DNA of 64,000 bases from Edaphobacter acidisoli (GTDB lineage Bacteria; Acidobacteriota; Terriglobia; Terriglobales; Acidobacteriaceae): positions 1,116,001-1,180,000 of the forward strand of contig NZ_BMJB01000001.1 in assembly GCF_014642855.1 (NCBI RefSeq), read 5' to 3'. Position numbers and translations under genes: made by a program. The notes beneath the pieces are model-generated. The model was not told the origin of the DNA. It ran no database searches and saw nothing but the letters and a program-made list of their open reading frames with translations. How positions within the stretch are numbered: the stretch's first letter is position 1; each line of letters starts with the position of its first letter. This document shows, in pieces, positions 41,101 to 47,309 of this stretch.

Positions 41101-41503
41101 CAACACTGGTATTCGTTACACACGCTGGCTGTGTCTGCGGAAGGGATACGGACGGGGTGATCGTGGCGACCTTACGGGCTCCCATCCCCCCGTAATACCC
41201 CATACGGTAAATATTGATTGTGTAAGCAGATGCATTCGTGTCGATCTTGAAATAGATCGTGCCGCCCTGGTTCACACTGATATCAGTAGCAAAGCCCTGG
41301 ATCGAGGGATCGCCCGCATCACCGTTGTTAATGTCCCACTCGCTTTGTGGGTTACCAGGCAGGCAGTTCTCAGCAACAATCGCATTCGCAGGATTGCTGC
41401 ATTGCGCGTGCACTGCTTCAGTCGCGCCAAATAAGGTCGCAAGCAGCACAGCGAGAAACGCGGAAATGGTCCATTTTGAAGTCTGTCGTCGATAGTTGGG
41501 CAT
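35180..41503 (-). CDS. Giant secreted protein: DMFA2-like domain, four DUF4082, ten CarboxypepD-like repeats
   Basis: The 2107-residue protein has a signal peptide (about 12-34, ending AVHAQ). Residues about 40-545 resemble the N,N-dimethylformamidase beta-subunit-like domain (MADGHDEYISAPQRADIKAA and LAFFTGNGMFWKTRWE). An Ig-like domain follows (SRITSPAANATVNTG). The rest is an alternating array: four DUF4082 domains, each opening with a Cys-Pro/Ala-Cys motif and ending in a YWVDVV strand, and ten 75-residue beta repeats of the type SGTISGAGG ... NGTYTVTP ... VNFTA. These modules are extracellular spacers or glycan-binding units; the first domain may be the active head. No membrane anchor or sorting tail is visible. 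GAGG six bases before the ATG sets the start. Upstream 41504-41928 holds no gene. Confidence 0.85.
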   Translation of the reverse strand: MPNYRRQTSKWTISAFLAVLLATLFGATEAVHAQCSNPANAIVAENCLPGNPQSEWDINNGDAGDPSIQGFATDISVNQGGTIYFKIDTNASAYTINIYRMGYYGGMGARKVATITPSVSLPQTQPACVTNTSVGLADCGNWAVSASWAVPANATSGIYFAHLVRSDTGGDSHIVFIVRNDSSHSNILFQTNDSTWQAYNYYGGGSLYGPNTPNFDLSNRSYKVSYNRPVLTRGFDNESATWVFGSNYPMVRWLEANGYDVTYFTDVDATRSGSLILNHKIYMADGHDEYISAPQRADIKAARDAGVNLAFFTGNGMFWKTRWENSIDGSNTPYRTLVCYKETLAFAKIDPTSTWTGTWRDPSFSPPSDGGQPENALTGTLFMVNGPGADNNGLALEVPAADGKMRFWRNTAVASQAANQTYTMPQGTLGYEWDEDVDNGFRPAGLFDLSTATYSLDTDLLLDYGGTYGAGNATHHMTMYRAPSGALVFGAGTVQWSWGLDSNHDNSFGFDTPDPDPNMQQATVNLFADMGVQPTTLQPGLSAATASTDTTPPASRITSPAANATVNTGNGVTISGTASDVGGVVAGVEVSGDNGTTWHPASGRTSWSYTWTPSVVGSATLLSRAVDDSGNIETPSSGVTVNVQPQTCPCSIWNASSSPKTPDSGDGNSVEVGVKFRTDSDGSVLGIRFYKATANTGTHIGHLWSSTGALLGTATFTSESGSGWQQVYFSSPIPITANTTYVASYFAPSGHYSDDSEYFLQSGYDNPPLHALENGVDGDNGVYLYTTAGAFPNQSFLSTNYWVDVVFTSSNTYSLSGTIAGTGGGGATVSLSGAESLTTTSDTSGNYSFDGLVNGTYTVSVSNPGVTFAPPTQTITIDSTAVSNVNFTATVTNPLSISGTINGGAGATVNLGGAATGQITADASGNYSFTGLMGGSYTVTPVLPGYIFTPYSQSVSLSATNATNVNFQGQVCACVSIWQPSSVPTLADSNDGTPVEVGVKFRADATGYIAGVRFYKAATNVGTHVAHLWSDTGALLATATFTNETASGWQQVNFSEPVEISANTTYIVSYFAPSGHYSADTNYFATTGVNNPPLHALAEGVDGSNGVYIYTSSGGVFPVNSYDSTNYWVDVVYMGYQSYSISGTISGAGGAGATVTLNGLNPTTTTADSSGNYSFSGLYAGTYTVTPSESGYVMVPGTQTVTISNASVAGVNFTVPSICPCDTIWQPSTVPTVVDQNDPQSIELGLRFRADNDGYVVGVRFYKSAANTGVHIGNLWTSAQTGSGSLLATASFANESATGWQQVTFANPVPVTANTTYIASYFAPAGHYSATSGAFATAGVDNPPLHALENGVDGLNGIYSYSSTSTYPSSSYNSANYWVDVIYAPATTFTLAGTITGAGASGTQVTLTGPVSLTTTTGTTGAYAFSGLPNGTYTVTPSNGGIAFSPASQTVTINGAHQLAVNFSSNLPYSISGTITGGGGDTVALTGSATLTTTADASGNYTFQQVTNGTYTITPGTAGFTVSPASQNVTVNGASVTGVNFTATVVTYAISGTITGGAGATVSLSGPATATTTADASGNYSFGGLVNGTYTVTPSVPNLIFNPGNLTLVVYGANITGANFAVLSNCPCDTIWQPSATPGSPDVGDTNSVELGVKFRANADGYVSGIRFYKSFSNQGTHQGNLWTSTGTLLATATFINESSTGWQQVIFSQPVAVKANTTYVASYFAPDGHYSADSGFFTSQGVNAPPLDALQNGVDGPNGLYGYSATSVFPTSSSNAANYWVDVIYSPTTTYTVAGVISGVGGPGAVVNLSGAATATTTANASGAFSFNGLANGTYTITPVLAGYVFSPAATTVTINNAHVLNVAISSSQAFNISGTISGAGGSGATVTLGGAATGTVTANASGVYTFTGLANGSYTVTPAKAGYVMTPSSQAVTLNGSNATANFSSQLQTYTLSGTISGAGGNGATVTLSGTSSATVTASSTGAYSFTVTNGSYTVTPTKAGFIFTPANRAVTVSGANTTANFTSAQTFSISGTVSGLGGAGVTVSLSGGATATTVTNSSGGFTFSGLVSGTYTVQVKKSGVIFVPSSKSVTIKTANVTGVNFLAL

Positions 41504-41928
41504 AGTGGCCTCGCTTCCGGCTGACCATGCGCATAACACCCTCAAGACTCTATAACTTATTATGGCGGCGCACTGATCCGGTAGATAAACTTGCACGTTA
41601 CATGCCGAATCTGGCAGCCACCACTATCTATTAGCTATCGTGTCGCGTTCTTTACTCGTGCGCACGGGAAGCACAGCTTTCCAAGTCACTTAAGTTGTCG
41701 AATTTCTACTCTCACCCAGCAGATGGGCTGAATCGCCAAGCATTCAGTCAGGATCATGTCGATCCCAGATGAACCAGCTTCCAGGGACCAGAGAAAATGA
41801 CAATCCGCTTAAAAGTATGCAAAGGGGTGCAAATCGCCATGCCGAACGTTTGCAAACACCTGCGCTATGCAAACCTCTAGCGCAATAATCTCCACAAGAA
41901 TCCGGTCTAGCTCCCCAAATAGATCACT
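41504..41928. other. Intergenic region with repeated TGCAAA words
   Basis: In 425 bases no gene is supported. Between 41812 and 41880 five TGCAAA/TTTGCA-type words occur (ATGCAAAG, GTGCAAAT, TTTGCAAAC, ATGCAAAC and neighbours). On the minus strand GGCATGGCGATTTGCA looks like a sigma-54 element with one base too many between GG and GC. The region should hold the promoter of the giant gene. Confidence 0.4.
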
Positions 41929-43356
41929 CTATGGAATCGTAAAGGACGCCTGGTTCGATGGGTCACTCTCAATACCGTTGTAATCCACACTCGTGACGTA
42001 GTAGGTGTACGTGGCCCCACTGACCACAGTATTGTCCGCATATGCCGTAGGCACATCCAGTCCAGAGTTGATCAAGGCAAATACTCCGCTGCCGGATGAG
42101 CGATAGATGTGATATCCAGCCACAGGATCGGTCGAAGTAGTCGGCGCCGTCCAGCTCAAATCCACTTCGTGTGCCGCCGCTGTACCCGTTCCACTCAGCG
42201 TCACCCCAGCCGTGCTCCCCGTGCTCGAGTTGCTCGTGATCGTCAACTGACCCGTCGCTGATCCCGTCGCTGATGGATCGAACTGCACCTGCACCGTCAG
42301 CGACTGCGACGGATTCAGCGTCACCGGGAAGCTGCCCCCAACGATGCTGTACCCCCCACCCGTGATCGCTGCCGCGTTCACCGTCACTGCCGTCGTCCCC
42401 GTCGACGTCAGCGTCACAGGCTGCGTCGTCGCCGACCCCACCGTCACGCTCCCGAAGCTCAGACTCGCCGTGCTCACCGTCAACTGCGGGTTCGCCGCCG
42501 CCGTACCCGTTCCACTCAGCGTCACCCCAGCCGTGCTCCCCGTGCTCGAGTTGCTCGTGATCGTCAACTGACCCGTCGCTGATCCCGTCGCCGATGGATC
42601 GAACTGCACCTGCACCGTCAGCGACTGCGACGGATTCAGCGTCACCGGGAAGCTGCCCCCAACGATGCTGTACCCCCCACCCGTGATCGCTGCCGCGTTC
42701 ACCGTCACTGCCGTCGTCCCCGTCGACGTCAGCGTCACAGGCTGCGTCGTCGCCGACCCCACCGTCACACTCCCGAAGCTCAGACTCGCCGTGCTCACCG
42801 TCAACTGCGGGTTCGCCGCCGCCGTCGTTCCCGGTTGATGCCCTTTTCCGCTGCCCTTCATCTTCACCTCGGCAACAGGCTTAGCCGACGCGTCCAACAT
42901 CGTGAGTTGGCCTGAGTAATCCGAGGCCGCAGAGGGGGTAAACGCCACCTTGACTGCATACGTACCGCCAGATGGGATAGCAATCGGCGTATTATCCCCG
43001 CCGACAAGAGAGAACGACCCTCCCGCAATGCTCACCTGAGTCACATTCGCCGTAGTGTCTCCCGCATTGGTCACACTCACGGTACTATCTACAGACTCGC
43101 CTACAGCAACCGTGCCAAAGTCCACGTTCCCAGGCGCCGCCAGAAATATCCCTGCCTCCGCTCCATTGAGTCCAGAACCACACCCCGATATTGCTACCGT
43201 CACGCAGCAGACGAGCGCAAGGAAAAGAACGCGAAGGCGCCCATTCCGCGACACAGCTGTTTTCTTTTTCGAAAAAGGGACTTCATCAACACAAAAACCC
43301 ATTGCGGTTGATGCCGGATGGTGGGGGAGTGGGGAGAATATGTAGTTATGCGGCAC
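41929..43356 (-). CDS. ASH-domain (choice-of-anchor type) lipoprotein with fibronectin III end
   Basis: The 475-residue protein carries a lipobox (VTVAISGC, Cys about residue 59) after a hydrophobic segment, so it should be acylated. Three beta-sandwich domains of ASPM-SPD-2-Hydin type follow: one from about 70, then two identical copies in sequence (each FGSVTVGS ... VTLSGTGTA, 107 residues). A fibronectin type III domain closes it (about 385-475, ending FTIP). ASH domains occur widely in acidobacterial surface proteins and have no known catalysis. The start is GTG at 43356 with GAGGTGAT six bases upstream. The DNA of the two identical domains differs at only two noticed positions (see repeat). 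Confidence 0.85.
   Translation of the reverse strand: MPHNYIFSPLPHHPASTAMGFCVDEVPFSKKKTAVSRNGRLRVLFLALVCCVTVAISGCGSGLNGAEAGIFLAAPGNVDFGTVAVGESVDSTVSVTNAGDTTANVTQVSIAGGSFSLVGGDNTPIAIPSGGTYAVKVAFTPSAASDYSGQLTMLDASAKPVAEVKMKGSGKGHQPGTTAAANPQLTVSTASLSFGSVTVGSATTQPVTLTSTGTTAVTVNAAAITGGGYSIVGGSFPVTLNPSQSLTVQVQFDPSATGSATGQLTITSNSSTGSTAGVTLSGTGTAAANPQLTVSTASLSFGSVTVGSATTQPVTLTSTGTTAVTVNAAAITGGGYSIVGGSFPVTLNPSQSLTVQVQFDPSATGSATGQLTITSNSSTGSTAGVTLSGTGTAAAHEVDLSWTAPTTSTDPVAGYHIYRSSGSGVFALINSGLDVPTAYADNTVVSGATYTYYVTSVDYNGIESDPSNQASFTIP
42182..42823 (-). repeat. Near-perfect 321-bp tandem duplication (two copies)
   Basis: 42182-42502 and 42503-42823 are almost identical; I noticed two single-base differences, and the encoded 107 residues are the same. 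The unit is exactly one ASH domain in frame. It looks like a recent duplication or one kept alike by recombination. Confidence 0.9.
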
Positions 43357-43895
43357 CTAACATCACCTCTTTAAACATGCAAAAAAATGCATGACTTAAA
43401 GGCAGAGGCAAAAAAAGCAAGAGGCAACGCTACTTAAGTTTTCTTACACACTGCACCCGCCTGAGTCGGGGAGGTCTATGGATGCAGTAGGGTTCTTCTT
43501 TCTTGCCCGATACCCGTAAGCAGGTATCCAGGTTGCCGATTTCCGTTCCCTGAACCTTGGCGCAAAACCACACAATTCACAGCACATTACGCAGAACAAG
43601 GCAAATCGGGAATCGCGGCACAGTGAATGCATTTATGCCTCACTCGTCGAGATTGACATCCCCGAATGGGCTACGCAATCACACTAATTGGTTACTAGTT
43701 GGAGTAATCAGTTAGTTACTTCCGAAATCGTTTATATCAGGGGCCAAGCTTCTCGATCAAGCAGAAGAATGCACACAACTCTATGCATATTCTCCTTCCG
43801 CACAACTAAGTACACTCATGTCCGTAGTTCGGCGGACCGAAAAAAATCGAAAAAATACGTCGCAAGTCAAGCACTCCTGCCCGACGCAAACGTCA
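43357..43895. other. Intergenic region, no supported gene
   Basis: About 540 bases lie upstream of the ASH lipoprotein and downstream of the hydroxyglutarate oxidase. A 62-residue frame on the minus strand (43444-43632) has no ribosome binding site or recognisable product and is left out. A short hairpin (GATACC / GGTATC, around 43507-43526) is weak. Confidence 0.4.
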
Positions 43896-45137
43896 TCATC
43901 TGACCTGGCCGCTTTTGGCAAGGTTCTCCCCACTATGTTCCAGCAGCGTATCCACGATATATTTTCCAATCGCCAGCGATGCTGTCGCCGCCGGTGAAGG
44001 CACATTGCAGACATGCATCATCCCCTCCGTATAGACGAAGCGGAAATCGTCAATCAACCGACCATCTCGCGACAGAGCCTGTGCCCGCACCCCGGAACCC
44101 CCAGCCCGTAGGTCATCGGCCGTCAACTCCGGCATCAGCTTTCTGAGCGCATGAACAAAGGCCGCTTTGCTCCACGACCTGCGATATTCCCCCAGCGCCA
44201 TCCGCCAATGTTCCGCCGCCATTGACCAGAAACCAGGAAAAGAGCCAAACCGCGCGACATCACCAGCATCGAACGAAGTTTTCTTATATCCTTCGCGTTT
44301 CAGCGCTAGCACTGCGTTCGGCCCCGCCTCCACGCCACCCCCGATGCGCCGCGTAAAGTGCACACCCAGAAACGGAAACTGCGGATCCGGAACAGGGTAA
44401 ATCAGGCCCTTTACCATGTGATGTTTCTCTGGGACGAGCTCATAATACTCTCCGCGAAACGGAACAATCGTCAGGTCAAGCTTTGCGCCAGCCATCTTGC
44501 TCACACGGTCGCTTTGCAAGCCTGCACAGTTGATGACCCATTTCGCTTCGATCGCTCCATCTGTCGTTTCCACCACCGTGCTTGTTCCCCGATACTTCAA
44601 TCCCGTTACTTCACATGAAAGATAGATAGCCCCTCCGCGTCGCACTGTCAGGGCGGCATACGCCTCCGCGACCTCGCGGTAGTTCACTATGCCCGTTCCA
44701 GGTACCCATATACCTCTGAGTCCTGTCGCATATGGTTCGATCTCACGTATCTCCTCGGGGCCTAACATCCGTAACCCCTTCAAACCATTGCCATGGCCTC
44801 GACGGTAAAGTTCGTCTAGTCGGGGAAGCTCCATCTCTGTCGTCGCGACAATTACTTTGCCGCAAATGTCATAAGTCACATTGTTTTCGTTGCAAAATGC
44901 AATCAGGGCCGCAGCACCTTCCACGCAAAGCCTCGCCTTCAGGCTCCCTGGCTTGTAGTAAATCCCAGAGTGGATAACGCCGCTGTTGTGGCTTGTCTGA
45001 TGAGCCGCGACGCGTGATTCTTTCTCAATAACCGCGACATGAAGGCCGGGAAAGCGGCTTACAATCTCCAGCGCCGTCGCCAACCCAACAATGCCAGCGC
45101 CGATGATCGCAACGTCAACTGAAGAAGAGATCGCTAT
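43896..45137 (-). CDS. lhgO: L-2-hydroxyglutarate oxidase (FAD-dependent), start uncertain
   Basis: The frame matches LhgO, which oxidises L-2-hydroxyglutarate to 2-oxoglutarate with FAD. Visible are the FAD-binding Rossmann strand (VDVAIIGAGIVGLATA), VIEKESRVAAHQTSHNSGVIHSG with the catalytic His region, NCAGLQSDRV, IVPFRGEYYEL and the C-terminal NVPSPAATASLAIGKYIVD. About 400 residues is normal. The Rossmann motif lies at 45113-45065, but no ATG, GTG or TTG occurs between the in-frame stop near 45149 and the TTG at 45083 inside the motif. Either ATA (45137) or ATC starts translation, or one base is missing here; a GTG frame (MSEQHSDLFFS) runs into the motif one base out of phase. The interval given covers the likely full product. 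Confidence 0.8.
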   Translation of the reverse strand: MAISSSVDVAIIGAGIVGLATALEIVSRFPGLHVAVIEKESRVAAHQTSHNSGVIHSGIYYKPGSLKARLCVEGAAALIAFCNENNVTYDICGKVIVATTEMELPRLDELYRRGHGNGLKGLRMLGPEEIREIEPYATGLRGIWVPGTGIVNYREVAEAYAALTVRRGGAIYLSCEVTGLKYRGTSTVVETTDGAIEAKWVINCAGLQSDRVSKMAGAKLDLTIVPFRGEYYELVPEKHHMVKGLIYPVPDPQFPFLGVHFTRRIGGGVEAGPNAVLALKREGYKKTSFDAGDVARFGSFPGFWSMAAEHWRMALGEYRRSWSKAAFVHALRKLMPELTADDLRAGGSGVRAQALSRDGRLIDDFRFVYTEGMMHVCNVPSPAATASLAIGKYIVDTLLEHSGENLAKSGQVR

Positions 45138-45149
45138 GTTGTTCGCTCA

Positions 45150-45260
45150 CAATCGAAATTTCTCTTACCTGAGAGATCGTAGCCTAACGATGGATCTTCG
45201 GCAGGTCAATCTTCACATCACATAATCGAAATCGCGCCTACAACAGCCTTAGCTCTGTCG
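45150..45260 (-). promoter_or_regulatory. Weak glycine-riboswitch-like leader of the oxidase gene
   Basis: On the minus strand GCCGAAG (45202-45196) is followed after exactly 20 bases by CTCTCAGG (45175-45168) and then TAAGAGA. This is the order and spacing of the 3' core of glycine riboswitch aptamers. A 5-bp stem (ATCGT / ACGAT) lies between them. The conserved GGAGAG on the 5' side and the GGNGCAA after CCGAAG are not seen, so the match is partial and may be chance. Confidence 0.2.
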
Positions 45261-45304
45261 ATCGCACTTTAGCGGATGCAATCTTTACAAGGGGTAACTT
45301 CATG

Positions 45305-45328
45305 GTTACTGACGCTGAGGTCAGTAAC
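45305..45328. promoter_or_regulatory. Perfect palindrome, possible operator
   Basis: GTTACTGAC and GTCAGTAAC are separated by GCTGAG, and flanking direct repeats of GTAACTTCA overlap the arms (45294 and 45324). The site lies between the divergent oxidase and AAA+ activator genes and has no T tract, so operator fits better than terminator. Confidence 0.5.
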
Positions 45329-45469
45329 TTCACACTTTACAGCAACCTATGCAGCTCCTCGGAGAGCTAGGCATCACGCCTATTGCCTCTCATCTATTTA
45401 TATATGTTGACTTACATCATTAATGAAGGTTTGCAAAAGTTTGCCAACTACAACTTTTTGTGAATTTTA

Positions 45470-45498
45470 TTGACACACTTGTGGGATTGTTATAAATT
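45470..45498 (+). promoter_or_regulatory. Sigma-70-type promoter candidate for the AAA+ activator
   Basis: A perfect TTGACA (45470-45475) is followed after 17 bases by TAAATT (45493-45498), inside TATAAATT. The start would be near 45505, leaving a leader of about 300 bases before the ATG at 45810; nothing coding is supported in that leader. Confidence 0.5.
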
Positions 45499-45809
45499 GC
45501 ATCAACTTAACGCGAATAAGAGCCCTTTCTCAGAGCCAAGTGCAGTCTGGATAGTAACTTGCCAGCTTGTTACGCCCAGAAAGGTACCCACGATGTCGGC
45601 AATTGCTGTACTTGCAGGATTGAATCATTTGCTAGCTGCCTTGGACAACCCACGCTGCTATGACAGCGTGTCGTATATTCGGGCCAGGTTATTCAGGGTT
45701 CACTACACATCAGGATGATGTAACCAACTTACGGACTAAAGTATCCGGTTGGTTGGAGTTTGTTTGTTGTAATTGCGTATTTCTCCAATTTTCTGCCTGG
45801 GGTGTTCCA

Positions 45810-47243
45810 ATGCATCAAACCATACATATTCTTGCAGTTAGCGACAATGTTGATATTCGCAATTTGATCCAGTCAACGTTTGAGGCCCGTGGTCAATTAG
45901 CAATTTGCGTCCCCTCCTCCCAGGAAGCGATCCATCTTCTTAATCGTGGCATCCAGGCGGAGATCATCCTTTTCGACGCAAACGCGAACAAGCTTGCACC
46001 CGCCCCTTCCCCTCTGGGGCTGTTTGAGAAAATTACCGATGAAAAGCTTTGCGTTCTCTCGGGGCCCAGTGACACATCGTGGGAGCATTACGCAGCGAAA
46101 TGTGGCATCGCCACCACGTTGACTCTGCCTCTGCGGCGGCAGGATATTGAAAACCTGTCTGAAAAGACCAAAGAGTACGCATCCTTCCAACCCTCTACAG
46201 GTGCGTCCCAGACATCCTGCCACCTTGAAGAGTTGGACAACAATCGGTTCTTCCTCGCCGCATCTTCCCCCATGATGAAACTCTACCGCGACGTCCGTGC
46301 ACTTGCGCCCGTCGACATTCCCGTTCTTATCCTCGGCGAAAGCGGAGTGGGCAAGGAAGTAGTGGCTATGTTGTTGCACAAATACCACGCCCGCGCAGAG
46401 AAAACCTTCCTCAATGTCAATTGTGCCGCGCTGCCAACCGAACTACTCGAAAGTGAGCTCTTCGGTTACGAGGCAGGAGCCTTTACCGGCGCCACCAAAG
46501 CTAAACCCGGAAAATTTGAGCTCGCCAACAAAGGCACTTTGCTCCTCGATGAGATTGGCGAGATGAGCTCACAGATGCAGGCAAAGCTGCTCCATGTTCT
46601 ACAGGATGGCAGCTTCTGCCGTCTCGGAGCTCGCACGACCACGCAAGTCGATGTGCGCACTCTTGCGGCGACAAACATCAATATGGAGGAGGCCATCGCG
46701 CAAAAGCGATTTCGCGAAGACCTCTACTATCGACTCAACACATTGACCCTCACCGTGCCGCCCTTGCGTGAGCGCCGCGAAGAGATTCCGCTGCTTATCG
46801 AGCAGATGACCCGGCGTGGCTCAGCTGAGCTTGGGCAACCCTTTGCCTTCTCTCGTCGCCTGATCGAAACGGCACAGGATTACCACTGGCCAGGCAATGT
46901 CCGCGAGCTCCGCAACTTCGTCACCCGTACGCTAATTTTGCAGGACGAGCGATCTGCCTACAACGATCTGCATGCCAAGATCCGGACTGAGGCACCATGC
47001 ACAACAGCAGTCGCCGTCGAAGTTCCTATCCAGGAAAAGAAAGCTGCGATCCCTGTCGGCATGAAAGACGTAATCTCGGATGTCAAGAATCAGGCAGAGA
47101 TTCGGATGCTTCAAGACGCCCTGTTGGCCTCGGGCTGGAACCGCAGACGGGCCGCGATTAACCTCAACATCAGTTACCGCAGCCTCTTATATAAAATTCA
47201 ACGGCATGGGCTAACTGCACATCATGAAAGCTCAGTAGCCTGA
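45810..47243 (+). CDS. NtrC-family sigma-54 activator with degenerate receiver domain
   Basis: The 477-residue protein has a receiver-like N-terminus (about 3-125; IHILAVSDNVDIRNLI and IILFDANAN keep the acidic pocket and an Asp, but the conserved Lys is replaced). The AAA+ domain is complete: Walker A GESGVGKE, LFGYEAGAFTGATKAKPGKFE with intact GAFTGA, Walker B TLLLDEIGEM, arginine-finger region FREDLYYRLNT and sensor II HWPGNVREL. The Fis-type helix-turn-helix ends it (WNRRRAAINLNISYRSLLYKI). It should activate sigma-54 promoters; the candidates here are at 26460-26477 and 9160-9175. No histidine kinase lies nearby. The start is the ATG before MHQTIHIL; the longer frame to 45660 has no receiver character. 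Confidence 0.92.
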   Translation: MHQTIHILAVSDNVDIRNLIQSTFEARGQLAICVPSSQEAIHLLNRGIQAEIILFDANANKLAPAPSPLGLFEKITDEKLCVLSGPSDTSWEHYAAKCGIATTLTLPLRRQDIENLSEKTKEYASFQPSTGASQTSCHLEELDNNRFFLAASSPMMKLYRDVRALAPVDIPVLILGESGVGKEVVAMLLHKYHARAEKTFLNVNCAALPTELLESELFGYEAGAFTGATKAKPGKFELANKGTLLLDEIGEMSSQMQAKLLHVLQDGSFCRLGARTTTQVDVRTLAATNINMEEAIAQKRFREDLYYRLNTLTLTVPPLRERREEIPLLIEQMTRRGSAELGQPFAFSRRLIETAQDYHWPGNVRELRNFVTRTLILQDERSAYNDLHAKIRTEAPCTTAVAVEVPIQEKKAAIPVGMKDVISDVKNQAEIRMLQDALLASGWNRRRAAINLNISYRSLLYKIQRHGLTAHHESSVA

Positions 47244-47252
47244 GCCTTAGCG

Positions 47253-47287
47253 CATCGCAGCGTCAAATCAGATTTGGCGCTGCGATG
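47253..47287. terminator. Strong bidirectional terminator hairpin
   Basis: A 16-bp stem (CATCGCAGCG plus TCAAAT pairing with ATTTGG plus CGCTGCGATG, with one G-T pair) closes a 3-base loop. It lies ten bases past the activator stop and 23 bases from the stop of the convergent GH2 gene. Confidence 0.85.
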
Positions 47288-47309
47288 TCATGCCCACCAG
47301 TGAAGCAAA

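Noticed and set aside
35180..41503. Repeat arrays considered as CRISPR or satellite DNA
   Set aside because: The periodicity is that of in-frame protein domains of about 75 and 165 residues with diverged DNA, without short identical repeats and spacers.
43444..43632. Cys-rich 62-residue minus-strand frame
   Set aside because: No ribosome binding site, no signal peptide, and it sits in a region with no coding character.
45470..45718. 82-residue plus-strand frame upstream of the AAA+ activator
   Set aside because: Its first codons overlap a likely -35 box and it has no family pattern; read as leader or promoter DNA.
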